A stretch of 64,000 nt of DNA from Podocnemis expansa (GCA_007922195.1 ML682003.1:2286553-2350552); one strand, 5' to 3'; numbered from the stretch's first letter, positions 1-11,690 are shown. Notes: generated by a model from the letters alone, not told the origin. Translations and numbers: made by a program.

Positions 1-335
1 CCCCTTTGGGGAGCATGATGCCACTCTCAGGCATAGAGCTGTCTCCACCGCCCGACGGGAAGGACTGGAAGGCACTAGCGGATTGCTTCATTTCACGCCT
101 TCCCCCCGATTTGCTCACAAGCATGGAGGAAGAGATACTCAGCCAGCTCTGGGGCAGGATATGGCAGCTGTTTAACAGCCCACAGGGACACCTTGCAGCA
201 CAGTGGATCAGAAGATACGGAAGAAACACTTGCAGCCGAGTAACACAACAGGAAATTTTTTATGCTTCAGAGTCAAAGCTGGGACCTGATCCAGTTAGGT
301 GCCAGCGTAGCCTCTGCTCCCCTGACGCCCCATGA
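1..335 (+). other. Open frame at the window edge, possible fragment of an exon or retroelement
   Basis: A frame without stops runs from the window edge to about 335. Its first 75 codons have a plausible protein composition, with an acidic helical stretch around SMEEEILSQLWGRIWQLF, after which it degrades into GC-rich sequence. I recognise no family, no convincing splice acceptor or donor, and no start context. It could be the tail of a coding exon, a retroelement fragment or chance. Confidence is low. Confidence 0.2.
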
Positions 336-340
336 TCAAG

Positions 341-1080
341 AGGATATGGGGCTAGCCGCAGGGCCAGATTATGGGGCTGCTCACTTTTGTGGGGCCTCGC
401 TCCCAACACAGCAGCCAGGCTGGGGGTAGGGGATGCCCTGGTGCACTGGTCCCAGGGCCACCCAGCAGACCCCCTGGCCATGGGGCTGGTGCTAGTGGGG
501 ACAGCACCCCACTCCTAGGCTGACTGGTCTACCCCGGGAGGTGGGGCAGGGAAGGCTGGTCACTGTGTGGCCCTGGAAGCAGTCTCCAGGACCAAGAGCA
601 TTGTTAGGCCAACGTGCCGGACCCCCCAGAGGACAAACCAGGACAGAGAGCCCCAGCATGGTGCCCCGACTGTGCTCCTGACCTTGGAGCCCCACCACTG
701 GACACCTCGAGGCATGTGGGTCCACCCTGCCCTGCCCTGCCCTTGGGCAAACCAGTCAGCCTGAGGATGGAGTGGGAGCTCCACATGCTGTGGCCTCTGG
801 CCCCGTCAACCCAGACCCCTTCCAGGACCCCCCAGGCCCTGCTGGGACTGTGCTGGCCTGGATCTTGTAGGGCGGTGGAGACACAGGGTCCCTCTTTAGC
901 CTGGGGCTGCAGCCCCTTGATCTGGCCCTGGCTAGCGGGCATCACCCTGAGAGAAAGCCCTACGACTGATGATACAGAATGGGAGCAGAGAGCAACCACT
1001 GGCCACATCAAAACTCTCATTCTAGCTCCAGATTTCTCAGACAAGTCACCGTAACAGTCCGTTAGCACCCATGCTCCACA
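341..1080. other. GC-rich unassigned sequence
   Basis: This stretch is GC-rich, with many CCC/GGG runs and several overlapping chance open frames on both strands, none with a recognisable domain. A similar GC-rich block at about 2090-2510 shares short phrases with it (for example CCTTGATC(T/C)GGCCCTG near 916 and 2470). The two may be diverged copies of one repeat, but I cannot establish that by eye. Confidence 0.3.
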
Positions 1081-1819
1081 GCTGGATGGGAAATGATTTT
1101 GCTACTAAAGGATTTTTTAAAAAAACACACTGTTCTATGTTCCCCCAGTTTGCTCCCCACCCAGAGCCCTAGATTGACGTGCATTTGCTCCAATGCATCT
1201 TTGGAGTCTTCCCATTATAAGTAATAGGGGACCTTTGGGGGATTACTGGACTGAGCTCACGTACACAGCCAGGCTGCTTTTATTCTGCACTTACTTAAAA
1301 CATTTCCCTGATATATAGAAAGACCCTAACTGGCTACCTTTCTAATGGGAACGTTACCACCAGTCAGTGCTGCAAGGTCATCTGAGCATGTCTCTTCTGT
1401 TCTGTTCTGCTCTGCTCTCTTCCATCTATAGGTTCTTCAATCACGCTCATCCTTGTAGCGTTTGAGTGCTTGCAAGCCACCCATGTCTGTGTTTTGTAAC
1501 AGTGGAGAGTGATGAAGAGAAGGTTCCTTAAACACCCTGCAAAAGCGTCCCATGTCTCTTCTCTGCTAAAGCCCCTGGCCCTTTGGACCAGATCCTCACT
1601 TGATGGACCCTCACTGGAGCCTCCATTAGCCCGGCAGAGGACGATACTCAGAGAGACGCCAAAGGAAACAGGGTCACGCGGCACTGCCTGGCTACCTTTG
1701 CTCTTCTGAGGTGATATTTCATGCGTGCAACATGTTCCTGATCCAGCTGGGGGCCAATCGATCACACTCCACACACCAGATACACTGAGCTAGGGAAAGC
1801 TCACCAATCTCATCTCCAC
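1081..1819. other. No feature recognised
   Basis: This is ordinary-composition sequence. I see no repeat family, coding domain or RNA gene. Confidence 0.5.
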
Positions 1820-2040
1820 GTGCTCAATACCCAGCTTGCTTTCATCTTCTCCTTACCTGAAACCTTTCCTAATCTCCTTCTTTCCTCCTTCTCGCTTCCC
1901 AGTCCTCTCCTGTTGTTCTCCTTTTTGCTTTATCCTCTCACCTCCTACCCAGCCTCCAGTTCATCCTCTAGCTCACCAACCAGCTTCTTTCTCCATCCCT
2001 CCATCTCCTCCAACAAGCCTTTTTCCACTTGTCCAGATGG
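1820..2040 (+). repeat. Pyrimidine-rich tract
   Basis: The + strand is strongly C/T-biased (CTCCTT, TTTCCTCC and similar words) for roughly 200 bases. This makes chance open frames rich in S, P, L and F. It is low-complexity sequence, and no function is inferred. Confidence 0.6.
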
Positions 2041-3944
2041 ACAGATTCAAAGCCCATCCCCAGCACAGCTGGCTCTCTTCCCAGGACAGCGTTCTGGGTT
2101 GCTTCATCACATGCTGGTGCTGCCAGGGTCAGGGTTACTGCATCACGTCCCTCAGAGGCAGGGCTGGATCCAAGCAGGGGCTTTAGGGGCTGCAGTCCTG
2201 GCCCCAGCGGCTGAGTGGTGTGTTGCCAACACCCACCATCACTATGAGCACCCTGACCCCAGGTTGGCTGGTCTGCTCCAGACCAAGTAAGCCTGAGAGC
2301 AGGGCAGGAGTACCGTGGACCAGGGGCTGTGGCCCCAGGGCACCCTGGGCAGCTGGCCAGGCTGCAGGGCCAGGATCCTCGCCCCCAACATGGGCCAGGC
2401 TACGCTGGGCCACCCCAGGATGGGCACCACCATGGTCGGGAGCATCACAAGAATGGGCAGCCCCAGGGGCCTTGATCCGGCCCTGCTCAGAGGTGTGAAA
2501 GTCCTTGAGAGACGTAGCTCTGGTGATCTAACCCTCCATGTTGATGGTGCTGGGAAACAGAAGATTTCCTCCCGTAATGAGTGCTGCAGGGAAGTGCTGC
2601 CATAACATGCCTGCCGAGTGTCTAATGAAGACACAACTTTTGAAAACAACATGGAAACCACATTCATTCTGTCCCACCTCCCTGCAGACTCCACGCTCAC
2701 AGCAAAGGGCAGTCGCATCAGCGCCAAGATCCCACATAGCAATGCATTATCTGAGTGCTGAGAAAAAGGAAGATGCAGGAGGGTGAGATTGCAACAATCC
2801 TTTCCACAGGGTGGGAGGTGGGGGCAGCAATTAGGACAGGTCAGTCACCTTGGCTTACTGGTGACCATGCTGGCCTTTGTGTCTGGAACAGAATCGTTGA
2901 CACCTCTAGACAAATGCTCCTTTGCAGTGAGGGCTGTGGCTGAAATTCAAACTCTAGCTTCTTGCTCAGATACTACCATAATGAGTGCTATGTAAGAACC
3001 TACTTAAATAAAAATAGCAATGCAGTGTCAAATTAGCTTCTTTGCCTGATCAGGACAATTTCTTCAACTACCACACTATGAAACAAGAGGTTTTTTCAAG
3101 GGGAAATTGCTCTCCAGAACTTAATGGTGGATCCATTGCAAACTTCTTCTTCCACCTTAGGAGCAGGCTTAGGAGTTCCAAGTCTCCCCGTTATCCCCTC
3201 CCACTCTTTGCTGCCAGTATCACTACAAGAAAAGTCTCACCCTAACCCCTAAATGACAAGAAGACACAGGGAGTTTGACTGGCATTTTCATCCCTATGGG
3301 ATTTTAAAGGTTGCTTGTCAGATAAATGACACATTTCGGCAAAGATCTTCTGTATCTTAATTCACTGATGGGGGAGGCAGCGGGGGGAAGATTATATGGT
3401 TCTCCATGAAACAGCTCTAGCATATATATTTGTATCCATAAATCTGTAGAAAAATTTGCATATGCAAGATGTTTTGTCAGTGGTGAACAAGTGCCATTTT
3501 TCTGGTAGCACTATAAGCTATGCTGGCTGTGAGTCTTTCTATTGTATTGCACACTTAGCATGTAAACTAATTGGCATAATCTCTTGCTTCCAAGTGGGGA
3601 AATCACAGCCCACACTTGGTGTGGGTGGCCAAATGAAATGTAGGTCATGGCATACAATTTCTGATTTACGAAGGCAAGATTTCCGGTAGTGACTGACAGG
3701 TGTTTCCCTCCCATCTTCCAGCAGCTCTGCTTTTTGCAGTTAGACCTCTGCCTGTCTAATTAAAGGCCCGGACTGCATTTCAAAGTTTGGTCAATCAAAG
3801 CCAACCTTCTTCAACCTAATAATGCATGTGTTTACACCACAGGGTTTCTTTTTTTCTTTCTTTCTTTTGGTGGCTGTGTAAATGCCCCATGCCAGTGACA
3901 CGTTAAAACCACTTCCCTGACTGATGAGGAATGACTATTTAGGT
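2041..3944. other. No gene recognised; GC-rich block then ordinary sequence
   Basis: The block at 2090-2510 is GC-rich and resembles the one near 440-980. The remainder has ordinary composition, with a short T/C run at 3845-3868. I see no domain or identifiable repeat. Confidence 0.4.
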
Positions 3945-4132
3945 CAGGGGTCACAAACATGTGGCCCGTGGGCCACATGTGGCCCCTAAAGCTACTTCCT
4001 GTGGCCCGCAACAACACTATCATTACCGACATTTGCAATATTGTTGTAGGAAAAGGTTACCATGATGTTGCCCTCAGGCTAACGTACAAGTCCTCATCCG
4101 GTCATCGTCGTAATTTGAGTTTGAGACCCCTG
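3945..4132. mobile_element. Non-autonomous hAT transposon, complete, 188 bp
   Basis: The element opens with CAGGGGTCACAAAC and closes with GTTTGAGACCCCTG, inverted repeats matching at 13 of 14 positions. It is flanked by a perfect 8-bp direct repeat, ATTTAGGT, at 3937-3944 and 4133-4140. An 8-bp target duplication and CAGGGGT-type ends are the hallmarks of the hAT superfamily. There is no coding capacity, so it would have been moved by a transposase made elsewhere. A relative in the opposite orientation sits at 40518-40703. Confidence 0.9.
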
Positions 4133-4140
4133 ATTTAGGT

Positions 4141-5559
4141 CAACGCAGTGGGAGTGCACGATTGGTGTCAAACCAACCAGTTCTTCAGCGGCTGTCCCAC
4201 AATTTCCCTGATGGTGACCACGCTGGTCACACTGAAACTCAGAGGCCCAGAGATCACAGAACCCTGCTCCACTCTCATTTAAAACTCTTGCATGGTTTAA
4301 ATAGGACTTTTCCTGATTGCCCAACTTGGCAAGCATCTCAACCAGATCACCCTTGTTGTGTGCATCTGACCAGGCATGGAGAGACATAAATATCTACTGG
4401 CAGATTGCAAGGAGGATGCAGCCAAAGGGGGAGGGCAGAGATCTGTAGCCGTGCCACACAAAAGCAAAGGAAAGACACCAGACATACTGGCAGGCAGAGA
4501 CAAGACTGCTGGTGATGCCTTGTAGGCCGGCAGTTTTTATGACAAACCACATGTCAAATTTGGCTGGGACCTCACCAGCACCTCACAGACCAATGTGGGC
4601 ACTTTGCAGGAGACCATGTCCCTTGCCATGAACAGCAATGGGAGGGAGAAATGCCATGGCCTGGACTCAACCCAGGCCACAAGGAGCTGTTTGCATCACC
4701 TTCAGAGACAAGCCAGTCCCTCCAGGCAAGCTCAGGTGAGCGTGCCGATGAAGTGGAAGGCAACTTGGGGAAGGGTGGTCAGGTAAGTCTGTAGAGAATT
4801 ATTCCTTACAGTCATTTTTCTCCATTTTTTGTCCCCCAAACCTCATTTTCCTCACTCTTCCCCCACCCTGCCATCTGCAGCTTTGGCAAACATGGACTTT
4901 TGATGAACTCTGCTGGTATAATATTAGAAAACACAGCGCTGGAGCACACATTGTAAAAATAATACAGGAGTCTGATTCCACAATCCACAGCAATCGGCAT
5001 CCTGTGCTTGGGTGGAACTAGAAGAAACAGAGGCGGGGGGGTATCTGCTTTTCTACTCATTGGTGAGTAAAGCTAGATGGTAAGAGCCTTGTGGAGGATT
5101 TTGTTTCTTTCCATAGGGACGTTGCTTTTATTATCTTGGGAGATTTCAATGAATCTTCCAGGGAGACATTCTGCCAGCCTTTCCCAAACATGTCTAGGGA
5201 ACACAGACGTGTGTTTCCCCTGATGACAGCAGGCTTGCCCACACCACCCTGTGATGAGTTCATCTGGGATGTTTCAGTAAACAGGTTTGCAGCATGGGGG
5301 CAGCTTTCAGATGCCACTAGCTGCCAGGTTTTCTGTGCCTTTGTCACCCTTCAGCCAAGAATGTCTCCGGCTGGACAAATTTTACCAACACTCATTGCGT
5401 TTCCCTGATCCTCATACCCAGGGAGGGGCACCCAGTTTGTGAAGCTCCCGTATCACAGAAAACCCCTCATCACTTCCCCATGCTCCCTGCTGGTGTAGGC
5501 TATCCTGATGTGGAAATTATGGGAAGGAATAGGCATTATGGGATGCAGGAAAGAAATAA
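4141..5559. other. No feature recognised
   Basis: No repeat family, coding domain or RNA gene could be supported here. Confidence 0.5.
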
Positions 5560-6072
5560 TATGTGATTGCACGACTGGCAAAGTCTCCATAGATAATAAA
5601 GGGGAAGGGACGCAGATTGGAATGAGTAAAGATCATATCAGAGATCTTCTGACCAATTTGAATGGATTCAAATCAGTGGGGCTGGATGCTAGTCACGTGA
5701 AGGTGCTGAAGGAAGTAGGTGAAGAAATCTCAGAGCCACTGACGATATTTTAGAAACTCCTGGATGACAGGAGAGGTTTCCAAAGACTGGAGAAGAGGTA
5801 ATGTGGTACTCATCATTAAGAAGGGGGAAAGGAGGTGCCAGGTGCTATAAACCAGTCAACCTGACTTCAGTACCCAAGAAGCTACTAGACTAGAGCAATG
5901 TATAAAATATTCAAATACACAAACACAGAATGGAAGAAAACTGGCTTGGAAGCAGTGCCACTGTGAAGGATCAGGGAGCTGTTGTAGATCATAATTTTGA
6001 CACGAGTCAGTAAAGCGATGATGTTGCAAAAAAAATTGCAGCTGCAGCTTGCATTAACAGAAGCATCATAGG
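5560..6072 (+). mobile_element. CR1 LINE, reverse-transcriptase part, degraded
   Basis: This fragment matches the ORF2 region of CR1 retrotransposons. Around 5680-5750 the frame reads a phrase like the start of the CR1 RT domain (VGLDASHVKVLKEVGEEISE), and an intact ORF2 would continue past the stop there. From about 5900 it jumps to the 3' part of the element (the region reading LGLHxxxINR-type sequence near 6040), so an internal deletion has occurred. The right end at about 6072 is cut by a foreign insertion, and the same CR1 resumes near 6431. It is inactive, carrying several stops. Confidence 0.8.
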
Positions 6073-6430
6073 CAGTCTTAACTATAGGGCAACCTGGACA
6101 ATGGTCCGGGGCCAGTTGTGGGGGCCAGGGTGGATTTCAAGAGCTGGGGCCAGGCTGGAACTCCCTGTTTTAAATCTCCTCGCTGCCTAGCACACGCTCA
6201 TATGTAGACCAGGGTGGGCGTAACTGGGCCAGAAAACAACAGTGACCTTGCAACTGCAGCCAGGCAGGTGAGGTGTGGGGCCAGGAGGGGTGAAAAGGTG
6301 TGTGGAGGTGTGTGGAGTGGAGACCTGTAGGGGGTGGAGGCACCAGGGAGGACGAGAGGGCAAAATGCAAGGATGCCCCCCAAGTGACTTTTTCCCAGGC
6401 CCCAGAATCACTAAGACCACCCCTGGATAG
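6073..6430. mobile_element. hAT-like insertion inside a CR1 copy
   Basis: About 360 bp of GC-rich sequence interrupts an otherwise continuous CR1. The left end begins CAGTCTTAACTATAGGGC and the right end, read in reverse, begins CAGGGGTGGTCTTAGTGATT; the two share a GTCTTA-then-GGGGCC pattern, suggesting diverged inverted repeats. I could not define a clean 8-bp duplication, so the class and exact ends are tentative. Confidence 0.5.
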
Positions 6431-6985
6431 CATGACAGTCACAGGAGGTCATCGTATCACCCTCCTCTGCACTGGTTAGGCCTCAGTTGCAGTATCATGT
6501 CCAGTTTTGGTCACCAAAATAGAGAAAAGATGTAGAGAAACTGGGAAGGATTCAGGGGCAAGTGGGAAAGGTGATCAATGGAAGGCAAGCCACATGTGAG
6601 ACGGCAGAGAGAACTGAGTATCTTTAGTTTGGAAAAGAGGAGATGGGGGGGCATGAGAGTGTTCTTCAAATACTTGCAAGGCTGCTGTAAAAAAGATGGA
6701 GAAACGTGATCCTATCTCACTACAAAGAGAAGGCTAAGAGGCAATGGGCTGGAACAGCACAGCGAAGTTAGATGAACTCTCAGAAAAATCTTTCTAGCGA
6801 TGAGAACAGTAGGACAACAGAATACAAGTCTTAGGGATGGTGGGGAAGCTCCTTCAGGAGAGGTTTTCAAAAGAAGGCTGGGTAGCCACCTGTTGTGGTT
6901 GGTTTAGGCACAACAAATCCCGTGTTTGGGCTGAAAGTTAAACTAGATGAGCTTTGAGGTCCCTTCTGATCCTGCAATTCTATGT
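6431..6985 (+). mobile_element. CR1 LINE 3' end (continuation)
   Basis: This continues the CR1 broken at 6072. It runs through the conserved 3' coding and untranslated region (motifs such as GGCCTCAGTTGCAGTAT and GAAGCTCCTTCAGGAGAGG) to the tail AGGTCCCTTCTGATCC followed by TTCTATG. All landmarks lie in + orientation. Confidence 0.85.
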
Positions 6986-7017
6986 GGATTGGTGAGTTGC
7001 AGACTAAAAGGGATTTG

Positions 7018-7592
7018 ACAGCTTGGTGCAGGAGAACAGTAGAAGTAATTCTTCGGGTCTACTTCACGCTGATTAGGCTTCAACCAGAGTATCGTGTCCA
7101 GTTCTGGGTGCCACATTTCAGGAAAGATGTGGAGAAACAGGAGAAAGTCCAAAGAAGAACAACAAGAACAATTAGAGGTCTGGAACTGTTGACTTACAAG
7201 GGAAGATTGAAAAAGTTGGTTTTGTTTACTCTTGAAAAGAGGAGACAGAGAGGGGACAGGATGACAGTTTTTAAATACCTAAAAGGCTGTTGCAAGAAGG
7301 GAGAAAAAATACTCTCCTTAACCACTGATGATAGGACAAGAAGCAATGGGCTTAAATTATGACAAGGGAGGTTTAGGTTGGACATTAGGAAAAAATTCCC
7401 GTCAGGGTGATTAACCACTGAAATAAGTTGCCTAGGCAGGTTGCAGAGTCTCCATCATTGGAAGTTTTTAAGAGCAGCTTAGACAAGCACCTGTCAGGGA
7501 TGGTTTAAGAGGGTCCTTGGTCCTGCCATGAGTGCAGGGGACTGGACCTGATGGCCTCTCATGGTCCCTTCCAGTTTCTATGATTTTATGAA
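7018..7592 (+). mobile_element. CR1 LINE 3' end
   Basis: This is a separate 5'-truncated CR1 copy covering the same 3' region as its neighbour. It includes CTGATTAGGCTTCAACCAGA, GACAAGAAGCAATGGG and GGACTGGACCTGATGGCCTC, and ends GGTCCCTTCCAGTTTCTATG. The frame is partly preserved at 6982-7362 (VQFWVPHFRKDVEKQEKVQR), the C-terminal end of CR1 ORF2, but stops follow. Confidence 0.9.
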
Positions 7593-8394
7593 AACAGAAC
7601 TGGACACTGAGGAGCCAGTCAGGGTTAGATTTGCGTAATGCCAGGGTGACAGTCACAGCTCTCTCAGGGGACAGCACAGAGGTAAATTTTATCCACTGCC
7701 TGCCAATATCCCTACAACCTTTTCAATGAATCTTCTTCAATCGCATCCCTCCTTTGTTCCCCTCCTCTCCATACACCCCCAATATAAAAGTCCAGGGCAG
7801 GTGTTTTCTGGTGGAAAAATTCCAGCCTGTCCAACAGATCCAGATAAGGGGTTTGTTTAATGGGAGCTCTGCCAGTGATTAACAAGGGTAGGGTCAGACG
7901 AGAGAGACAAGACACCACCATTATGACTTTGTTCGCCAATCCTTCCTCACATCACGCACACCGATGGCCACAGCAGGAAGGGAAGAATGGGGCTCTCTCG
8001 TGACATTGCAGAGCAAGGCGGGCCAGGGGCAGGAGCGCAGGGCAATAATGTTGAGCAGGGCAGTTTCCACAAAGCTGCAGGACAAGGCTGGGGAATGGAC
8101 TATGGTTCGTGTAGAAATGAGCATTGGTGGAGAGCCACAAACAGGCCCTCCTATTAAATGTTATTCCTCTCAGATTTTATCTTTCACAAACATATTGCAG
8201 GCTCTTTCAGTTTCTCCTTTTTGCTTTCTTCTTGGTAGTGATCAAAAGAAATAGGATGAAACTTGCCTCCCTGCCCATTTCTATTCACTGATTTGAGGGA
8301 TCAGTGTTTACCCCTCACCGATGTAAAATAAGGGATCCCTGAGCTTTTCGGGCTGCTGGGTACTGCCACATTATTTAGGTACCCTAGGGATTTT
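7593..8394. other. No feature recognised
   Basis: I can support no gene or repeat between the CR1 copies here. Confidence 0.5.
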
Positions 8395-8607
8395 TCACCT
8401 TCCCCATAACCTGGAGCTGGATCACTTGCTGGTTATTTCTCTGTACCGTGAAGTTTTTAAACCATGGTTCAGGGGCTTTGGTGACTCAATCAAATGTTAG
8501 ATGTCTACTGCAGGAGGGGGTGGGTGAGGTTTTGTGGCCTGTGTTGTGCAGGAGGTCAGACTAGATGGTCATCTTTGTCTCTTCTAACCTTAAAGTCTAT
8601 GAATCTA
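8395..8607 (+). mobile_element. CR1 LINE 3' tail, second subfamily
   Basis: A short 5'-truncated CR1 tail of the subfamily that ends TGTGCAGGAGGTCAGACTAG, ATGGTCAT, then CTTAAAGTCTATGAATC. It is preceded by GGGTGAGGTTTTGTGGCCTG. The same subfamily tail recurs at 9375-10112, 23370-23473 and 61630-61877. Confidence 0.85.
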
Positions 8608-9374
8608 CGTGCCCATCTGCACCTTTAGAGCTTTGATTCCTTGACCTGCTCTGGGCTGCAGAGCCCAGATCCTGCCCAGTGGCACGTACAGCTGTAAAAC
8701 CATTACAAACCAGAGTTCATTACCAAGTGGGAAGCTTTAGGGATTTATAGAGAGCCCCTCACTCTCTGGTTTCTCCTCTCCTCCTCTTCCTCCCTTCTTC
8801 CTGTCCTGCTCTGTCCTTTGAGTTGACACGGCCATGGACTCCCCGCTGACCTCAATGGCCTGTCAGGCTGCCTCTTTCAGCATGACTTTGGGCAAGTCAT
8901 TCCCACACCCCACCCACATGCTGTGCCCGTTTCCCCAAGCCCAGAGGATGGCGACCATTGGTGTCCACTAATAGTACTTACCTGCCCCCGGCACATTGGG
9001 AGGCTTAGTTAACTCATGTTTAATTGTCTTTGGGGGAGCACATCCTGCAAACTGTGCATGTTTTGAACCTGAGTGACCTCCCGGGCCATGCTGCTCTTCT
9101 CCTTTCCCATGCCTTCTGTGAGCCAGCTACACCTAGGCATTGATCCAGTATTGGCCTCTACAAACACAGCCCCATGTAGCTCTTTGGAGACCCAAGGGCA
9201 GGGCTTTGCCATCTAAGCTAGCAGCGGCTGTGGCCAAGGTCTTGGCACACTACTGGGCCCTTTCAAATGATGCCTACTGGTGCTGTTCTAGAAACACATT
9301 GAGTTCTGCAGTGAGACGATTTCACTCTGATAATGCAGATGCTCCATGCCCCATTGAGATACATGACATGTAGA
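8608..9374. other. Mostly unassigned; possible MIR fragment
   Basis: Around 8870-8910 the phrase GACTTTGGGCAAGTCATTCC resembles the MIR SINE core, but the flanks are too diverged to call. Nothing else is recognised. Confidence 0.35.
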
Positions 9375-9918
9375 TGAAGGCTTATGACCAGCAGAGGAGT
9401 GAAGTTCTGGAGCAGCCTTGAAGCAGTGGGGGCCAGAAACTGAACTGGCTCCAAGACTGAGCTTAATACGTTCACAAAGGGGGTAGTAAGATGAGTGTGC
9501 CTGCAATGACATGTAGCCAGTCTGTGACTGCTAATAGCAAATATTTCCACCAGCCAGTGATGGGACACTAGATGGGGAAGGGCTCTGAGTTCCCATGGAG
9601 AAGTCTTTCCCAGGTTCCTGGCTGCTGCGTCTTTCAGAAATGCTCAGGGTCTGATTGACTGCTGTACTTATGGTTGGTAAGGAGTTTCCCCCGGCTGACA
9701 TTGGCAGAGGTCCTGGGTGGGTTTCACCTTCTTTTGTAGCACAGGGAACTTGCAGGTTTAAATTAACGTCAAAAGTAGATTCTTTGTGATTTGAAGTCTT
9801 TACATCAGGATTTGAAGATTGCTGTAACTCAGCCGGAGGCTAGGGGTCCATTACAGGAGTGGGTGGGTGATGTTCTCCAGTTTATGATGTACAGGAGGTC
9901 AGATTAGATGACTATGAT
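9375..9918 (+). mobile_element. CR1 LINE 3' region, left part
   Basis: A CR1 3' copy runs from GAGGAGTGAAGTTCTGGAGC through TTTCACCTTCTTTTG and GGGTCCATTACAGGAGTGGG to AGGAGGTCAGATTAGATGAC. It is then interrupted at 9918 by another LINE tail and finishes at 10080-10112. Confidence 0.85.
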
Positions 9919-10079
9919 ATTTGCCAGAAACTGGGAATGATCAACAGAATGGATCACTTGTTGATGACATGTCCTGTTCATTCCCTCTGAGGCATCTGGC
10001 ATTGGCCACTGTCTGAAGAAAGGGTATTGGGTTAAATGGACTATTGGTCTGACCCAGTAAAGTCAGCTTAAGTTCTTGT
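9919..10079 (+). mobile_element. LINE (CR1-type) tail inserted into a CR1 tail
   Basis: A 161-bp insert of a different LINE tail family, with landmarks CCTCTGAGGCATCTGGCATT, GGCCACTGTCTGAAGA and GGTCTGACCCAGTA, sits inside the host CR1. TATGAT occurs on both sides (9913-9918 and 10080-10085). After removal of the insert the host tail reads continuously into CCTTTCTGACCTAAAAGTC. Part of the TATGAT match could be the insert's own short tail repeat. Confidence 0.8.
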
Positions 10080-10112
10080 TATGATCCTTTCTGACCTAAA
10101 AGTCCAAGAGAC
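10080..10112 (+). mobile_element. CR1 LINE 3' tail, right part
   Basis: This is the end of the CR1 copy that starts at 9375 (CCTTTCTGACCTAAAAGTCC). It resumes directly after the nested LINE insertion. Confidence 0.8.
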
Positions 10113-10682
10113 ACATGAAAAGGCATCAGCCCCGAGAAGCTTGCAAATCAAAGGCCTGACCCATATGTTGCAAAATGTTTCTGAGTTAGCAAGAAGAGGA
10201 GGAAGTGGATGGCATTTCTGTGCCTCAGGCACAGGATCAGATAAAGTTTGCCACTTCTCATAATTATTTGGAAGCCAAACAGATCAATATTCCTGGCTGT
10301 CTGCAGTTCATTTCCGTATTCACCACACAGTCTGTAATAAATTGCCTGGTCAACAAGCGTGATATGAAAGTTTCAAAAAATATGATAGCTAGTCAGTAAT
10401 GTACAGAGAAGACTTTTAAAAATAACACTGCATCACCCCAGTTTTTCAGACAGCTCCTCAATATGTGCATAATTTAGAAAGTTGGACTGCTCAGAGATAA
10501 AATTCCAACTAGATTTATAGAGTGATGGCGGAGGTAGTTAGAGAGACAGAATCTGAATTCTTAAGGCAATATGAATGTATGCTTTCCACCCTTTTTTAGC
10601 ATGTACTATACACACAATACAGGAGAAGGGAAAATATAGTCTCAGTTCACAAATAACAGAGCTACCATGAAAATTCCCAGAA
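10113..10682. other. No feature recognised
   Basis: No repeat, gene or RNA could be supported. Confidence 0.5.
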
Positions 10683-10798
10683 AGGTAGCCTTATTGGTCT
10701 GTGTACAGCAAAAACAACAGGAGTCCTGTGTCACCTTAAAGATTAACAAGTTTCTGCAGGTATTAGCTTTCGTGGGCTCCAACCCACTTCATCAGAAC
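10683..10798 (-). mobile_element. Penelope-like element terminal segment with hammerhead-like core
   Basis: This segment matches the terminal repeat of the PLE family seen at 18841-18940. The landmarks are GGTAGCC..GTCTG, GGAGTCCTGTGTCACCTT, AGATTAACAAG and AGCTTTCGTGGGCTCC. The core on the minus strand is intact: CTGATGA (complement of 10789-10795), a GTGGG/CCCAC stem, then GAAA (complement of 10768-10771). That is the conserved layout of a hammerhead ribozyme, a motif known in PLE terminal repeats. The outer helix of this copy is not preserved, so cleavage activity is doubtful. Confidence 0.7.
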
Positions 10799-10884
10799 AT
10801 AAAAATCTGATCTGAGAAGGTAAAAGCTGATTGTTTTGCATATTCATATTCTCACAAGTGAAAGAGAGAACCTAAATCAGCGAG

Positions 10885-11690
10885 AAGGATCATCGAACTT
10901 AATGACTATGACTCGGTATCTAGTTGGCAGTTGGTAACATGCAGAGTGTCCCAAGGATCGATCCTGAGGCTGATTTTGTTCAATATCTTCATTAATGATG
11001 GGGTGAATTGCACCCTGACAAGTTATCAAATGATACTATGCCGAGGGGCAGGGATAGGATACAGAGTGACCTAGATTGGATAGGGACAAAAGAAATGTGA
11101 TGAGGTTCAACAAGGACAATTGAAGAGCCCTACACTTAGGACAGACAAATCCCATGCACTGCTACAGTCTGTGGACTGAATAGGTATGCAGAATTTCTGT
11201 AGAAAAGGGTCTGGGGGTTACAGTGGACATGAAGGTGGATGGGAGCCACTGGTCTGCCCTTGGTACCAAGAAGACTAACAGCCTATAGGGCTGCTTTAGT
11301 AGGAACATTGCCAATATACTGAGGGAACCAATTATTTCTATCTATTCATCAGTGGTGAGGCCACAGTTGAAGTATTGTGTCCTTTTTGGGCCCCCCACCA
11401 GAGGAAGGATGTGGACAAATTGGAAAGAGTTCAGCAGAAGGCAGTGACAATGATTAAGCGGCTGGATCACATGACTTATGGGGAGAGATTGCGGTAAGAG
11501 AACTTGTTAAATCTGAAGAAAAACATGAGGGGGATTTGATACCAGCCTTCAGTTATCTGAAGGGGGCTTCCAAAGTGGATGGAGCTAGGATGTGCTTTGT
11601 GGTGACAGGAGCAACGAGCTCAAAACCATCTAGGTTGGAAGTAAGCCGAGGGCCATCTGAGTGATCCTGGGGTGTGGCCATTCCATAAGC
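10885..11690 (+). mobile_element. CR1 LINE 3' half, 5'-truncated
   Basis: About 800 bp of CR1 ORF2 3' region, starting at the RT phrase TCCCAAGGATCGATCCTGAG, a frame equivalent to QGSxLGP. It passes through TGAGGCCACAGTTGAAGTAT and AGGAAGGATGTGGACAAATT to GGAGAGATTGCGG. The extreme tail is diverged or lost. The frame is broken many times. Confidence 0.85.

Noticed and set aside
604..1068. Overlapping open frames of about 150 codons on both strands
   Set aside because: The segment is GC-rich, the frames overlap on opposite strands, and neither has a domain, splice site or codon pattern. They look like compositional chance.
1820..2290. Open frame rich in S, P, L and F
   Set aside because: It is explained by the pyrimidine-rich tract on the + strand. 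It has no signal-peptide logic or domain.
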